From contig OX104129.1 in NCBI GenBank assembly GCA_944470555.2, forward strand, positions 82,296,820 to 82,360,819: a stretch of 64,000 nucleotides of DNA, given 5' to 3'. The stretch is from Heterobilharzia americana (Eukaryota; Platyhelminthes; Trematoda; Strigeidida; Schistosomatidae). Shown here piece by piece: positions 56,401 through 60,555 of the stretch; the first letter of the stretch is position 1, and the number at the start of each line of letters is the position of its first letter. The notes below the pieces were generated by a model that saw only the letters and a list, made by a program, of their open reading frames with translations, was not told the DNA's origin and searched no databases. Made by a program: the position numbers and the translations under genes.

Positions 56401-59050
56401 AATCTTTCAGAAGTTAAAAAAGCTGTAAATAACTTAAAATAAAGAAAAGCAGCAGCACCAAAGGTGTATGAATATGGTCGCTGAAGGTTATCGAGTATAC
56501 TGACTGAAGTGATGGCTTACATACAGGAAGCAGATATGATCCTCTTTGACTAATCACTGTAGTCAATTATTCTGGTGGGCGAAAGATTATCCATCCATCC
56601 ACGTATTTCAGCAAATAGTCTGTTTTCGGTGAATCCACTCTCAAAGCTGTAGTATCACAAATTTATACATTTTTCTTTGTGTTAGGGTTTGATAAGTAAA
56701 AGCAAATTTGTCAAGCGTGGCCGAAAAAATTAGCGTCAATAGGATGAGCTGTCATTAAAATTAAAAGTTGTGATGAATGTTGAAGATTCATCAGTTACAT
56801 AAAGATGATGACTGAGTTTGGATAAGAAGTTTTTTAACATGAAGTGTGATCACAGAGAGCATAGAAGCAAGAAGGAATGACAGTTTTGGTAAGAAGTGGA
56901 CGGTGGAAAGTGAAAGAGGTGATTTCAAAAACGGAGTGAAAAGCATGAAAAGAGAAGAGGTTGAACATTTTTCGTTTGAGTACGAAGCTCAGGTTTCTCT
57001 GTATCGATTGTCAGGGCTTCGATGATTCAGAGGATACGAAAACATACAGCCTTTCAAAGGCTTCCATCCTCTTCATAACTGACTTTGAATACAGAATTTC
57101 TTGAGATAGGATGATCGATTTTCACGACATACACATCTTATCGACTCACTGTTACCTCGTAACCATCCGGGATAGTGCTCCTGAACCCTTTTGGATAACA
57201 GCCGCGTCGAATGACCTATGTACCTGACTACGCAAGAGCAGGTGAACTGATTTACGCACACAGAAATGGTCAGATGCCAACTTTTGTCCTTCGAGTTGTC
57301 AGGGTGTCAGTCAGTTGTCATTGGATGATTAGAGAATACTAGTCTCAGCATCTATGCAAAGAATGTTTCTTTTAGAGTGTTTTGTATCTTTCTGTTGAGA
57401 ATGACAGTGGCAAAATCACTTTCGAAATTTAGATTCATGTAAAGTATCTATTTTGGCATAGTTGTTCGGTTATGTTTACCATGTTTTGACTTGAAATGTT
57501 TGTCTATGAATGGTGATAGGAATCCATTTTCAATCAAAATATTCTTTGGATGAAAACAAATTTCCTGTTATAGCACATCAGAACTTCAGATTCATCTGAT
57601 ACGGGTGGCAAGAGACATGATTAGGTTTCGTTTGTGACTCGTAGGGACGATCCAGTCATGAAAATTCATCAGTTGATCATTCCTAATCGGTTCTATGTAA
57701 ATGGATTTTCTTGACGTTCTGTTAGTTCTACACCAAGCGAGTGGATCTTTGATACATTTTTGACCTCAAAAGTGAATCCAGCTACTAAATTGCGGCCATT
57801 AGATATGTGTAAAATTTAATCCAAGTTACACTGATTATCACAGATATTAAAAGTATCTTTCATGTACCGTGTATACTGTTGAAAACCTTCAACCATTGAT
57901 TTCAAGGGTCTGTTCACCAAACTGACCATAAACAAATGTGCTTATGGTGGACTTGGAAGCGATCGTATGGCGATTCAATTTTTCTCTTTACAAATCACAT
58001 CGTTAAATGTGAATTGAATGTCAAATTTGCATCTAAGCTACAGAGGACTGGTATCGCAACTGTCAAGTTGTTATTTTCTATATATCTGACTAAGATAGAG
58101 GTGGTCAGTTAGCGGAACATTAATGAGAAGTGACTCGATATCAGTTGTTATCATACATTTATCAGATACATTTGCATCTCTTGTTCAGTCAACAAATATG
58201 AAAGTGTCACGTAGAATAGCGGGTGAGAAAAAGTTACAAAGGCTGTATGTCTTTGAACTCTCTGCATTACCAAAGCTGTTGCCATTCATACGGAGATATC
58301 TGAGCTTTGTACTCAAATGAAAGTTGTTCAACCTCTTTTCCTTTCATTCTTTCATCCTTTCATTTTCTTTCTGTGGGTGACATCAAAGACCACCATAGCA
58401 ACTATTCAGATAAGCAATTACCTTCCTCTACTTAATGAAAAATTACTCTCCTAGATGGAATATCTAAAGCTAACTAGTTATTTTGGAAGTTGCTTGTATA
58501 GTCTTTAAAGTCACTCCTTTCTATACTGTTGACTTCTTACCCAATTTATCATTCGTTCTTGTTTCTATGCTCTTTCTGATCATACTTCAGTTTCCAGATT
58601 TTTAGTTATGCTACGAAGCTTCGTATCCATCTTTATCCAACTTCTGTATTCAATAAGATAGTTAACTATTTAAAGACTCTAATCCATGAGGAAGATTTAA
58701 CTTAAATAGTGTTGGGTTGAAACAATAAAAATGGTGGTGATAATATTTGACAAAGTGAACCGGTTTACTATTGTTCTTAGCTCTGTTTTATTATTTCATC
58801 AATTTAGTCAGCTTTTCAAAGAATGTTAAGCCATTTATTATTACTGTCAAACAACAACTGGAATGATCCGATTTTTCTTTATAAATTTCACTCCTTTTAT
58901 GCCTTTAGTGTATTCGGTATTTGATTGAACGTATGGTTGAAAGACCGCCAACAATTGTTGAGGAATTTTTCACTGAATTAAAGAAACATCATCTACAGAC
59001 AATAAAAACCCTAGTTTTAATGCCATCTGTCAGTCGATATAGTTTAGCTG
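21215..59050 (+). CDS. STK36: Fused/STK36-type serine/threonine kinase, exons 1-14, 3' end not found
   Basis: Fourteen exons give an uninterrupted frame of at least 814 residues. They are 21215-21304, 21344-21487, 21527-21604, 21637-21816, 21855-21922, 21957-22183, 24319-24725, 26560-26634, 29150-29329, 34991-35538, 47946-48045, 50548-50645, 55281-55386 and 58909-59050. Every intron is GT-AG and all codon phases match across junctions. The N-terminal kinase domain is close to animal Fused, and the downstream helical sequence aligns in order with human STK36. In animals this protein acts in Hedgehog signalling with Sufu/Gli and/or in building the ciliary central pair. Which role applies in the fluke is inference. 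The protein is expected to be about 1300 residues, so the C-terminal third lies beyond 59050. Confidence 0.92.
22184..24318. other. STK36 intron 6
   Basis: 2135 bp. It starts GTAACG and ends TTCTGCAG. It holds an RTE-like fragment (23030-23840), a short TA run near 22343 and otherwise unassigned AT-rich sequence. Confidence 0.8.
23030..23840 (+). mobile_element. RTE-like fragment, (TTGA)-tail family
   Basis: Frame pieces correspond to [22 protein letters not shown] and FDHRCLR of the family C terminus. The 3' end is TTGATTGATTGAC. The segment 23280-23820 is almost identical to 33960-34490. Stops and frameshifts are frequent. Confidence 0.85.
24319..24725 (+). CDS. STK36: STK36 exon 7: post-kinase linker
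   Basis: The exon encodes residues 263-398, which are hydrophilic and rich in Lys, Arg and Asp. It begins [16 protein letters not shown] and contains [13 protein letters not shown], ending [15 protein letters not shown]. The acceptor is TTCTGCAG and the donor CAG|GTGAGT. The first codon is completed by the last base of exon 6. This region follows the kinase domain in human STK36 as a poorly conserved linker, so no function is assigned. Confidence 0.85.
24818..24863 (-). ncRNA. Hammerhead ribozyme-like motif, near intact
   Basis: On the minus strand: stem I GCACTG pairs with CAGTGC over 6 bp. The core CTGAAGA fits CUGANGA. Stem II is GTCC/GGAC with a 7-base loop. GAAG stands where GAAA is expected. 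A self-complementary CAGCTG forms a minimal stem III, and the cleavage triplet is GTC. The only core departure is the last A to G, which can still pair as G-U. Activity is not demonstrated. Confidence 0.75.
25104..25155 (+). ncRNA. Hammerhead-like motif, degenerate (right arm, locus 1)
   Basis: The core CTGAAGA, a GTCC strand, CGGCTGTC and CAGTGC remain. GAAA has become AAAA and the second stem II strand is GAAC, so cleavage is unlikely. Confidence 0.65.
25206..26281. other. STK36 intron 7, remainder
   Basis: AT-rich, with no gene or repeat family recognised. Confidence 0.5.
26282..26468 (+). mobile_element. Short 5'-truncated RTE-like insertion with (TAA)n tail
   Basis: Contains only the last 190 bp of the first RTE-like family, from GGTGACATGGAGGAGATCGT to a tail of at least nine TAA units. 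It is flanked by TTCAATAACTA (26271-26281) and TTCAATGACTA (26469-26479), a target-site duplication with one mismatch. Confidence 0.88.
26560..26634 (+). CDS. STK36: STK36 exon 8: short linker exon
   Basis: 25 codons ([17 protein letters not shown], then CDTLDSEK). The acceptor is CTTATACAG and the donor AAAAG|GTATGC. It is phase 0 on both sides. It is polar and Ser/Asn/Gln rich. It is supported by splice sites and frame only, so it is less certain than the others and could be alternatively used. Confidence 0.65.
26635..28044. other. STK36 intron 8, left part
   Basis: No gene or known repeat was recognised. A 69-codon frame at 27490-27699 lacks motifs and splice signals and was not called. 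Confidence 0.45.
28045..28880 (-). mobile_element. RTE-like fragment, (TTGA) family, RT palm to C terminus
   Basis: On the minus strand: [20 protein letters not shown], then [16 protein letters not shown] with an intact YIDD catalytic motif (near 28640), then [18 protein letters not shown] and [10 protein letters not shown]. The frame is broken between blocks. It lies antisense to STK36 in intron 8. Confidence 0.88.
29150..29329 (+). CDS. STK36: STK36 exon 9
   Basis: 60 codons, phase 0 to 0. It starts [20 protein letters not shown] and ends [16 protein letters not shown]. The acceptor is a T-rich tract ending GTTAAG; the donor is TTG|GTAAGT. It is acidic, with a PPTPRENR segment. It belongs to the low-conservation linker between kinase domain and helical repeats. 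Confidence 0.75.
29405..29785 (+). mobile_element. tRNA-derived SINE, third family, two heads
   Basis: A degraded B box (TGTTAGAATCC) near 29457 is followed by a body with TTTCATTTCACCCTCAATCA. A second A-box-like head, TTAGCTCAGTTGTTAGAGC, lies at 29738. The body between (CTCTCTAATTCAG, GTCAGCATCCAGG) is shared with 44800-45060. Confidence 0.65.
29786..30364. other. STK36 intron 9, unassigned part
   Basis: AT-rich. Nothing was recognised. Confidence 0.45.
30365..30745 (-). mobile_element. Sm-alpha-type SINE, head-to-tail pair
   Basis: On the minus strand, a SINE tail (AATTATAAATATCAAACAAC near 30700) runs directly into a tRNA-like head (GCCTGGTGGATAGCACC; B box GGTTCAAATCT near 30600). It continues to a degraded hammerhead near 30560-30510 and a tail ending about 30365. 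The hammerhead lacks three bases of CUGANGA but keeps GAAATGCGCGTC. Confidence 0.78.
30746..30845 (+). mobile_element. Sm-alpha-type SINE, internal fragment with hammerhead
   Basis: Opposite in direction to the neighbouring pair. The core CTGATGA at 30750-30756 is followed by GTCC, a GAAA near 30770 and the GTC cleavage triplet at 30780-30782. Stem I is CCAG/CTGG. The second strand of stem II is lost. The element resumes at 31281 after an RTE insertion. Confidence 0.78.
30846..31273 (+). mobile_element. 5'-truncated RTE-like insertion inside the SINE
   Basis: Begins CGTTACGAAAGGGATTTCC (the RVTKGIS region) and ends with the (TAA)n-type tail. It is flanked by ATCTAGG at 30839-30845 and again at 31274-31280, a 7-bp target-site duplication. 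First RTE-like family. Confidence 0.9.
31281..31362 (+). mobile_element. Sm-alpha-type SINE, 3' part after the insertion
   Basis: Matches the SINE tail (CCAATAGAGGTCGAATCAG, then GAAATTACAAGTATC) and continues the fragment that stops at 30845. Confidence 0.75.
31363..32029. other. STK36 intron 9, unassigned part with a short repeat
   Basis: AT-rich. It contains another copy of the 'GTGATACAGTA' module at about 31800-31880. Otherwise nothing was recognised. Confidence 0.5.
32030..33008 (+). mobile_element. RTE-like element, (TTGA)-tail family, 5' truncated
   Basis: Starts at [20 protein letters not shown]. It continues [20 protein letters not shown], then [77 protein letters not shown] and finally [14 protein letters not shown]. 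It is nearly open with one stop and one frameshift, so younger than most copies here. The tail is TTGATTGATTGAC. Confidence 0.92.
33009..33265 (-). mobile_element. Penelope-like element, GIY-YIG fragment
   Basis: On the minus strand it reads [13 protein letters not shown] followed by degraded sequence. It parallels CNEYEVKYIGETS at 62.7 kb over about 240 bp. It directly abuts the tail of the RTE copy on its left. Confidence 0.78.
33290..33420 (-). repeat. 'GTGATACAGTA' module, reverse copy
   Basis: The reverse complement matches 31800-31880 and 15940-16012, including GAGTGATACAGTAGTATTTA. Confidence 0.65.
33735..34500 (+). mobile_element. RTE-like fragment, near-duplicate of 23.3-23.8 kb
   Basis: Begins in [20 protein letters not shown] sequence. 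From 33960 it is almost identical to the copy at 23280-23820, sharing the same stops and the same 3' text. Same orientation as STK36. Confidence 0.88.
34991..35538 (+). CDS. STK36: STK36 exon 10: start of the helical-repeat region
   Basis: 182 codons plus two bases. After [20 protein letters not shown] comes [20 protein letters not shown], then [20 protein letters not shown] and [20 protein letters not shown]. The W-rich block followed by a leucine-rich L(T/S)LLC(D/N)xxFxQR segment matches the position where human STK36 turns from linker into its alpha-helical repeats. The acceptor is TTTTCCAG and the donor ATG|GTAGGC. The split codon is completed by exon 11 to Cys. A serine-rich loop ([15 protein letters not shown]) interrupts it. 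Confidence 0.9.
35539..36064. other. STK36 intron 10, first part
   Basis: AT-rich. Nothing was recognised. This 12.4-kb intron holds most of the repeats that follow to 47945. Confidence 0.5.
36065..36560. mobile_element. Palindromic hammerhead element, locus 2 (old)
   Basis: The left minus arm starts near GTGGTATTCATCAC with a degraded hammerhead around 36095-36140. The right plus arm at 36455-36510 has CTGAAGA (36467-36473), GTC/GAC as three pairs of stem II and GAAA at 36490-36493. The arms are diverged. The central part keeps the family text CAGTGC and GGTCTTATAGG in altered form. Confidence 0.65.
36805..37640 (-). mobile_element. RTE-like fragment, interrupted by a SINE; left arm of an inverted pair
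   Basis: The minus strand encodes [20 protein letters not shown] and [16 protein letters not shown]. From 36810 to about 37395 it is almost identical, in reverse, to 39615-40195. A 174-bp SINE sits at 37410-37583, after which the RTE text resumes. Confidence 0.9.
37410..37583 (+). mobile_element. tRNA-derived SINE with 12-bp target-site duplication
   Basis: AACTGCTTCATG occurs at 37398-37409 and 37584-37595. The insert begins TGGCTTCATGGTGCTTAGG (A-box-like). It has the B box GGTTTGAATCC at 37456-37466 and a body with ATAATGGGTGTGG. The body is shared with 62290-62500. Confidence 0.88.
37641..38339. other. STK36 intron 10, unassigned part
   Basis: AT-rich. Nothing was recognised. Confidence 0.45.
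38340..38722 (+). mobile_element. Sm-alpha-type SINE, tail plus complete following unit
   Basis: 38340-38430 is a SINE tail (AGTGAGAAGTTACAAGTATC) and runs straight into a tRNA-like head (TAGCTTAGTGGATACC; degenerate B box GGGCTCGAGTTTC near 38484). A hammerhead-like core follows at 38531-38575, then a second tail ending CAAGTATCAAACAAGG. It is a head-to-tail arrangement like that at 30.4-30.7 kb. Confidence 0.8.
38530..38576 (+). ncRNA. Sm-alpha hammerhead, decayed but with paired stem I
   Basis: Stem I ATCTAG pairs with TTAGAT (five Watson-Crick pairs and one G-U). The core reads CTGACTA, so the essential G of CUGANGA is T. GAAA and the GTC cleavage triplet are present. Stem II is weak. 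Confidence 0.6.
38945..40205 (+). mobile_element. RTE-like element, RT palm to 3' end; right arm of an inverted pair
   Basis: Reads [20 protein letters not shown], then [80 protein letters not shown] and finally [20 protein letters not shown]. The catalytic YADD is replaced by CAHD, so it is dead. The 3' end has CCGATGCATCTGTG and TTGATTC. Confidence 0.9.
40206..41539. other. STK36 intron 10, unassigned part
   Basis: No gene or repeat family was recognised on either strand. Confidence 0.45.
41540..41640 (-). repeat. Possible degenerate copy of the 'GTGATACAGTA' module
   Basis: Resembles the module at 33290-33420 over about 90 bp with many changes. Weak. Confidence 0.35.
41670..43000 (-). 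mobile_element. RTE-like element, (TAA) family, RT to 3' end with an internal deletion
   Basis: On the minus strand: [60 protein letters not shown], then a gap past the palm core, then [20 protein letters not shown] and [17 protein letters not shown]. The FADD segment between about 42310 and 42380 is missing, so RT cannot work. It is antisense to STK36. Confidence 0.88.
43001..43444. other. STK36 intron 10, unassigned part
   Basis: AT-rich. Nothing was recognised. Confidence 0.45.
43478..43526 (-). ncRNA. Hammerhead ribozyme-like motif (left arm, locus 3)
   Basis: On the minus strand, GAGCACTA pairs with TAGTGCTC over 8 bp as stem I. The core CTGAGGA is intact and GAAA is intact. Stem II is GTCT/GGAC with a longer loop, and stem III is weakened by one mismatch (ACAG against CTCT). 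The cleavage triplet is CTC, which fits NUH. Confidence 0.7.
43707..43752 (+). ncRNA. Hammerhead ribozyme-like motif, all core bases present (right arm, locus 3)
   Basis: Stem I is GCACT/AGTGC (5 bp) with an A-C mismatch next to the core. The core CTGAGGA is at 43713-43719. Stem II is GTCC (43720-43723) with GGAC (43731-43734), and the loop is CGTGCTA. GAAA is at 43735-43738. Stem III is ACAG/CTGT with no loop of its own, and the cleavage triplet GTC ends at 43746. This is the minimal-stem-III architecture known from the Sm-alpha hammerhead. Confidence 0.8.
44085..44200 (+). mobile_element. Degenerate single arm of the hammerhead element
   Basis: Shows TTGCTGAGTAATCCTATATT, then GAATGAAATAGCTGTC and TCTCAGGTTTTTT, the family order with many changes. 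Confidence 0.6.
44347..44402. repeat. (TA)n microsatellite
   Basis: About 28 TA units. The open frames through it are artefacts. Confidence 0.97.
44575..45060. mobile_element. tRNA-derived SINE, third family, several copies
   Basis: A minus-strand B box GGTTCGAATCC lies near 44583. A plus-strand B-box-like GTGGTTTGAATGG lies near 44682, and GCTGGTTAGAATCTGG near 44973. Both plus copies are followed by the family body with TTTCACTTTCAATCATC or a variant. It shares CTCTCTAATTCAG and the following 200 bp with 29.5 kb. Confidence 0.65.
45185..45310 (+). mobile_element. tRNA-derived SINE fragment with (CCA)n run
   Basis: A (CCA)n run at about 45187-45209 precedes a B box TAGTTCGAATCCT near 45230 and the body TTCACCTTCAATGATCACC. 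Confidence 0.65.
45311..45739. other. STK36 intron 10, unassigned part
   Basis: Nothing was recognised. Confidence 0.4.
45740..46657 (-). mobile_element. RTE-like element, (TAA) family, 5' truncated
   Basis: Tail TTATTATTATTATTTG on the left. On the minus strand: an [17 protein letters not shown] region, then [21 protein letters not shown] (CAA)n/(CCA)n run at about 46467-46492 lies inside the coding part. Nearly the same sequence as 52158-53045, 53463-54194 and 59077-59900, so it belongs to a recently amplified subset. Confidence 0.9.
46866..47836 (+). mobile_element. RTE-like element, (TAA) family, RT palm to 3' end
   Basis: Starts [20 protein letters not shown] and has [19 protein letters not shown] with an intact FADD. 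After frameshifts come [20 protein letters not shown] and [17 protein letters not shown]. It ends ACCCAAGGGAC with almost no TAA tail. It lies just before STK36 exon 11. Confidence 0.92.
47946..48045 (+). CDS. STK36: STK36 exon 11
   Basis: With the split codon from exon 10 it reads [20 protein letters not shown] then [14 protein letters not shown]. It follows human STK36 at its CSDSVALYSFCREAGLP region. The acceptor is TTTTCCCTTAG and the donor CAA|GTAAGT. It is predicted helical, HEAT/ARM-like. Confidence 0.9.
48046..48792. other. STK36 intron 11, left part
   Basis: AT-rich. Nothing was recognised. Confidence 0.5.
48793..49425. mobile_element. Non-autonomous element with about 62-bp terminal inverted repeats
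   Basis: GTAATCCAGACATTTTCT at 48795 and its inverse ending GTCTGGATTAC at 49422 begin arms that pair over about 62 bases. They include TTCTAGGTTTCAACCTGATT on the left and AAATCAGGTTGAAACCTAGA on the right, with few mismatches. There is no transposase frame inside. A poly-G tract lies near 49110. No clear target duplication was seen, so the superfamily is not assigned. Confidence 0.8.
49435..49600 (-). mobile_element. Sm-alpha-type SINE, tail-to-head junction
   Basis: On the minus strand a SINE tail (CCCGTCACACAAGAAGTGGC) runs into the start of a tRNA-like head (CTCGGTGGTGTAGTGGAT). No hammerhead remains. Confidence 0.7.
49640..50420 (-). mobile_element. Penelope-like element, reverse transcriptase fragment
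   Basis: From right to left on the minus strand: [20 protein letters not shown], then [20 protein letters not shown], then [18 protein letters not shown] with the catalytic VDD, then [20 protein letters not shown] and [18 protein letters not shown]. These are the RT palm and the region before the GIY-YIG domain. Stops and frameshifts are present. Confidence 0.9.
50548..50645 (+). CDS. STK36: STK36 exon 12
   Basis: Reads [20 protein letters not shown] then [13 protein letters not shown]. It corresponds to the QSWYGTFLQDLMAVIQAYF stretch of human STK36. The acceptor is TTTTATTCAG and the donor CTGT|GTAAGT. The last codon is completed by exon 13. Confidence 0.92.
50905..51475. mobile_element. 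Palindromic hammerhead element, locus 4 (longest)
   Basis: The ends are GGAGGTTTGTAGGCATTTATTG on the left (in two pieces: GGAGGTTTGTAGG, then CATTTATTGATTT) and the matching inverse AAATAAATCCCTGC, then AAACCTTCAAG, on the right. In the middle, CTTCTCACTG and CAGTGAGAAG form a 10-bp stem around a GACTAGCTTCGAGAGG loop near 51160-51205. The left arm keeps a B-box-like GGGTCGGACCCC. The right arm has the intact B box GGTTCGATATC near 51338, but most of its hammerhead is deleted: GACGAAACAGCTGTCC follows directly. Confidence 0.78.
51476..51945. other. STK36 intron 12, unassigned part
   Basis: AT-rich. Nothing was recognised. Confidence 0.45.
51960..53045 (+). mobile_element. RTE-like insertion with 14-bp target-site duplication
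   Basis: ATCGCTTTTATAAA occurs at 51946-51959 and 53046-53059. The insert starts within the RT ([20 protein letters not shown]). It runs through the FADD region, here altered to FANDD around 52140, a (CAA)n run near 52305 and the C-terminal region ([13 protein letters not shown]). It ends GGGACAAATAATAATT. It is 5' truncated. Confidence 0.95.
53463..54194 (-). mobile_element. RTE-like insertion, (TAA) family
   Basis: Nearly the same sequence as 45740-46450. It is flanked by TTGATCA at 53456-53462 and 54195-54201, a probable 7-bp target duplication. The minus strand reads [20 protein letters not shown], then [17 protein letters not shown] in another frame. Confidence 0.9.
54202..54734. other. 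STK36 intron 12, part with a degraded arm of the hammerhead element
   Basis: Around 54570-54650, AGTGTCCAGTGCTCGCAG and the tail-like CAAGCTGAAATCGATAAAT match the right arm end of the palindromic family. The rest is unassigned. Confidence 0.45.
54747..54912 (-). mobile_element. Very short RTE-like insertion with 12-bp target-site duplication
   Basis: AACTGAGAACTT at 54735-54746 and 54913-54924 flanks the last 166 bp of the (TAA) RTE family (minus strand: [20 protein letters not shown]). Confidence 0.93.
55281..55386 (+). CDS. STK36: STK36 exon 13
   Basis: With the split Val codon it reads [20 protein letters not shown], then [16 protein letters not shown]. It parallels human STK36 at VFQEAANLFLDLLGKLL...LRRDSLMC. 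The acceptor is ACCAATTTAG and the donor CTA|GTAAGT. Helical-repeat region. Confidence 0.92.
55387..56344. other. STK36 intron 13, left part
   Basis: A (CAT)n-like run near 55547-55570 (TCATCATCATCATCATTATC). Otherwise nothing was recognised. Confidence 0.5.
56345..56560 (+). mobile_element. Degenerate RTE-like RT fragment
   Basis: A frame with one stop reads [13 protein letters not shown], then RKAAAPK, then a [12 protein letters not shown] segment. This resembles the EVxxAIxxLKxxKAAGPDG motif at the start of RTE RT domains. Confidence 0.55.
57075..58000 (-). mobile_element. Penelope-like element, second lineage, RT C terminus and GIY-YIG
   Basis: On the minus strand, degraded RT text ([20 protein letters not shown], then [20 protein letters not shown]) leads into [20 protein letters not shown] and [14 protein letters not shown], a GIY-YIG nuclease N terminus with CSC...RYIG. 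It is distinct in sequence from the copies at 33.1 and 62.7 kb. Confidence 0.82.
58001..58908. other. STK36 intron 13, right part
   Basis: The left end may continue the Penelope-like RT. The rest shows nothing recognisable. It ends in the acceptor TATGCCTTTAG. Confidence 0.45.
58909..59050 (+). CDS. STK36: STK36 exon 14 (last exon identified)
   Basis: Reads [20 protein letters not shown], then [20 protein letters not shown] and VSRYSLA. It follows LRDQTLL of exon 13, as CFTVLCEAMD follows LRRDSLM in the human protein. It ends with one base of the next codon before GGTAAGT. The following exon was not found before 64000. Confidence 0.88.
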
Positions 59051-59076
59051 GTAAGTTATTTGTAATTGACTACCTA

Positions 59077-59953
59077 TATATTATTATTATTATTTGTCCC
59101 TTGGGTTCCTAGTGGAACATACCGATTCAGTAGCACGTCTCCACTCTCTTCTCTGAAATCTTTTCAACCTGGCTACACGACAGCCCACAACCTCTCATTT
59201 CTCTTACTCACACGATCTCCTCCATGTCACTCTCACCTCAAACGCCCAACTCGTCACTTCCCATCTGGGTTCCACTCGAGTACGTGGCGTGGCGCGTGAT
59301 GTCCCCAGTCGGCCTTCTCAATGCATGCCCAATCCATCTCCACTCCCTTTCAATGCATACTTGTTCAGCGATAGGTTGTTGGTTGGTTCGTTAACAGCCA
59401 GCTAGGCAGAGTTCGTTGTTGCTTATTCTTACTATTCTGGCAATCCATCTGAGCTTCAGTGTAGAGCCAGTGTAGGTAGTTGTTGATGAATGTCTCTAGG
59501 TTGTTGGAAACGCCTTTCTTAACGTGCCAAGTCTCTGAGCCGTATAGGAGCACTGACTTGACTGGTGTTGGTGTTTTAAATCCGGATGTTGTTCACACTT
59601 TATTCTATGTGCTTTAGATCTACATATTGGTTTGAGGTTAATGAATGCCTGTGTTGCTGTGTTTGCGATCGTGGTTGGCTTTGACATTTTCGTGTGTGCC
59701 TGTGCTGCGTGTAGTTGAAACAGTGATGCTTAGGTGGTTGGTGAAGGAGGCTACTTCCTTTAGGTTTCTGACATTGATGGTGATTGGTGTCTGTTGTTGT
59801 TGTTGTTGTTGCTGTTGGCGTTGGTCGGGTATAATCATCACCTCTGTCTTCTCTACATTCACTTGAAGTCGCGTCTTCGCTGCCCTGCCTCCTCTGTCAA
59901 CTTGTTAGGTTTCTCCTGTAGAACTTCAAATTTGTTTGTGTGACATTACATTT
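59077..59953 (-). mobile_element. RTE-like insertion 26 bp after an STK36 exon
   Basis: ACTACCTA at 59069-59076 and 59954-59961 forms an 8-bp target duplication. The tail is ATATATTATTATTATTATTTG. On the minus strand: [20 protein letters not shown], then [18 protein letters not shown] and [20 protein letters not shown]. The insertion begins 26 bp downstream of the exon 14 donor site. Confidence 0.93.
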
Positions 59954-60124
59954 ACTACCTACCTGAAGACATTTTATGTACGACTCTTGATTTTAGTATT
60001 TACCATGACTTTGATTCAATGAAATGCTCAATAATATCCACGGATTGCTCCGGTTATTTAAGATATTACTGTTGTTATTATTAATAAGTACTATTGTACT
60101 TCGAAGTTTATAGGTATTTCCTTT

Positions 60125-60555
60125 TTAGGTATGTATTCGTCTCGAACCGATATCAGTTGAAGAACCATTGAAAACCTAAGAGGACTGGATAACTGTTTCA
60201 TCCTAGCAGGGGATTCGTCTGCAGTGCGCACCGGTGAATCCACCAAGGATTAAACTCAGGAACTTCAAGTTTCATGAGGAACACGTTAGCCGTTCAGTTA
60301 CTGGATCGGAGTTCAATAGTTCACAGTTTCCTCGTTCTATTAATTCATGATACAACGCTACTATCCACCAAGGTCTTCAATCGGTATCCGCTTCACATCT
60401 GACTGGTTGACTCCATAGGTCACAGCTTCTCATTAAACCTTCGTTATATGCATCCGGAAGCGTGTCACTAAAAGATCATCATACAGTAATGTCCAGTGCT
60501 GACAAGTTTTCAATCGTTTCTCAACTGATGTCCCTCTGTGATGAATATAACCCCT
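60125..60555. mobile_element. Palindromic hammerhead element, locus 5
   Basis: Left minus arm from GTATGTATTCGTCTC, with a hammerhead-like region at 60185-60230 and a degraded B box (AGGATTAAACTCAGG). The right arm is shortened, keeping AATGTCCAGTGCTGAC and the end GATGAATATAACCCC. On the minus strand stem II reads ATCC/GGAT instead of GTCC/GGAC. Confidence 0.7.
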
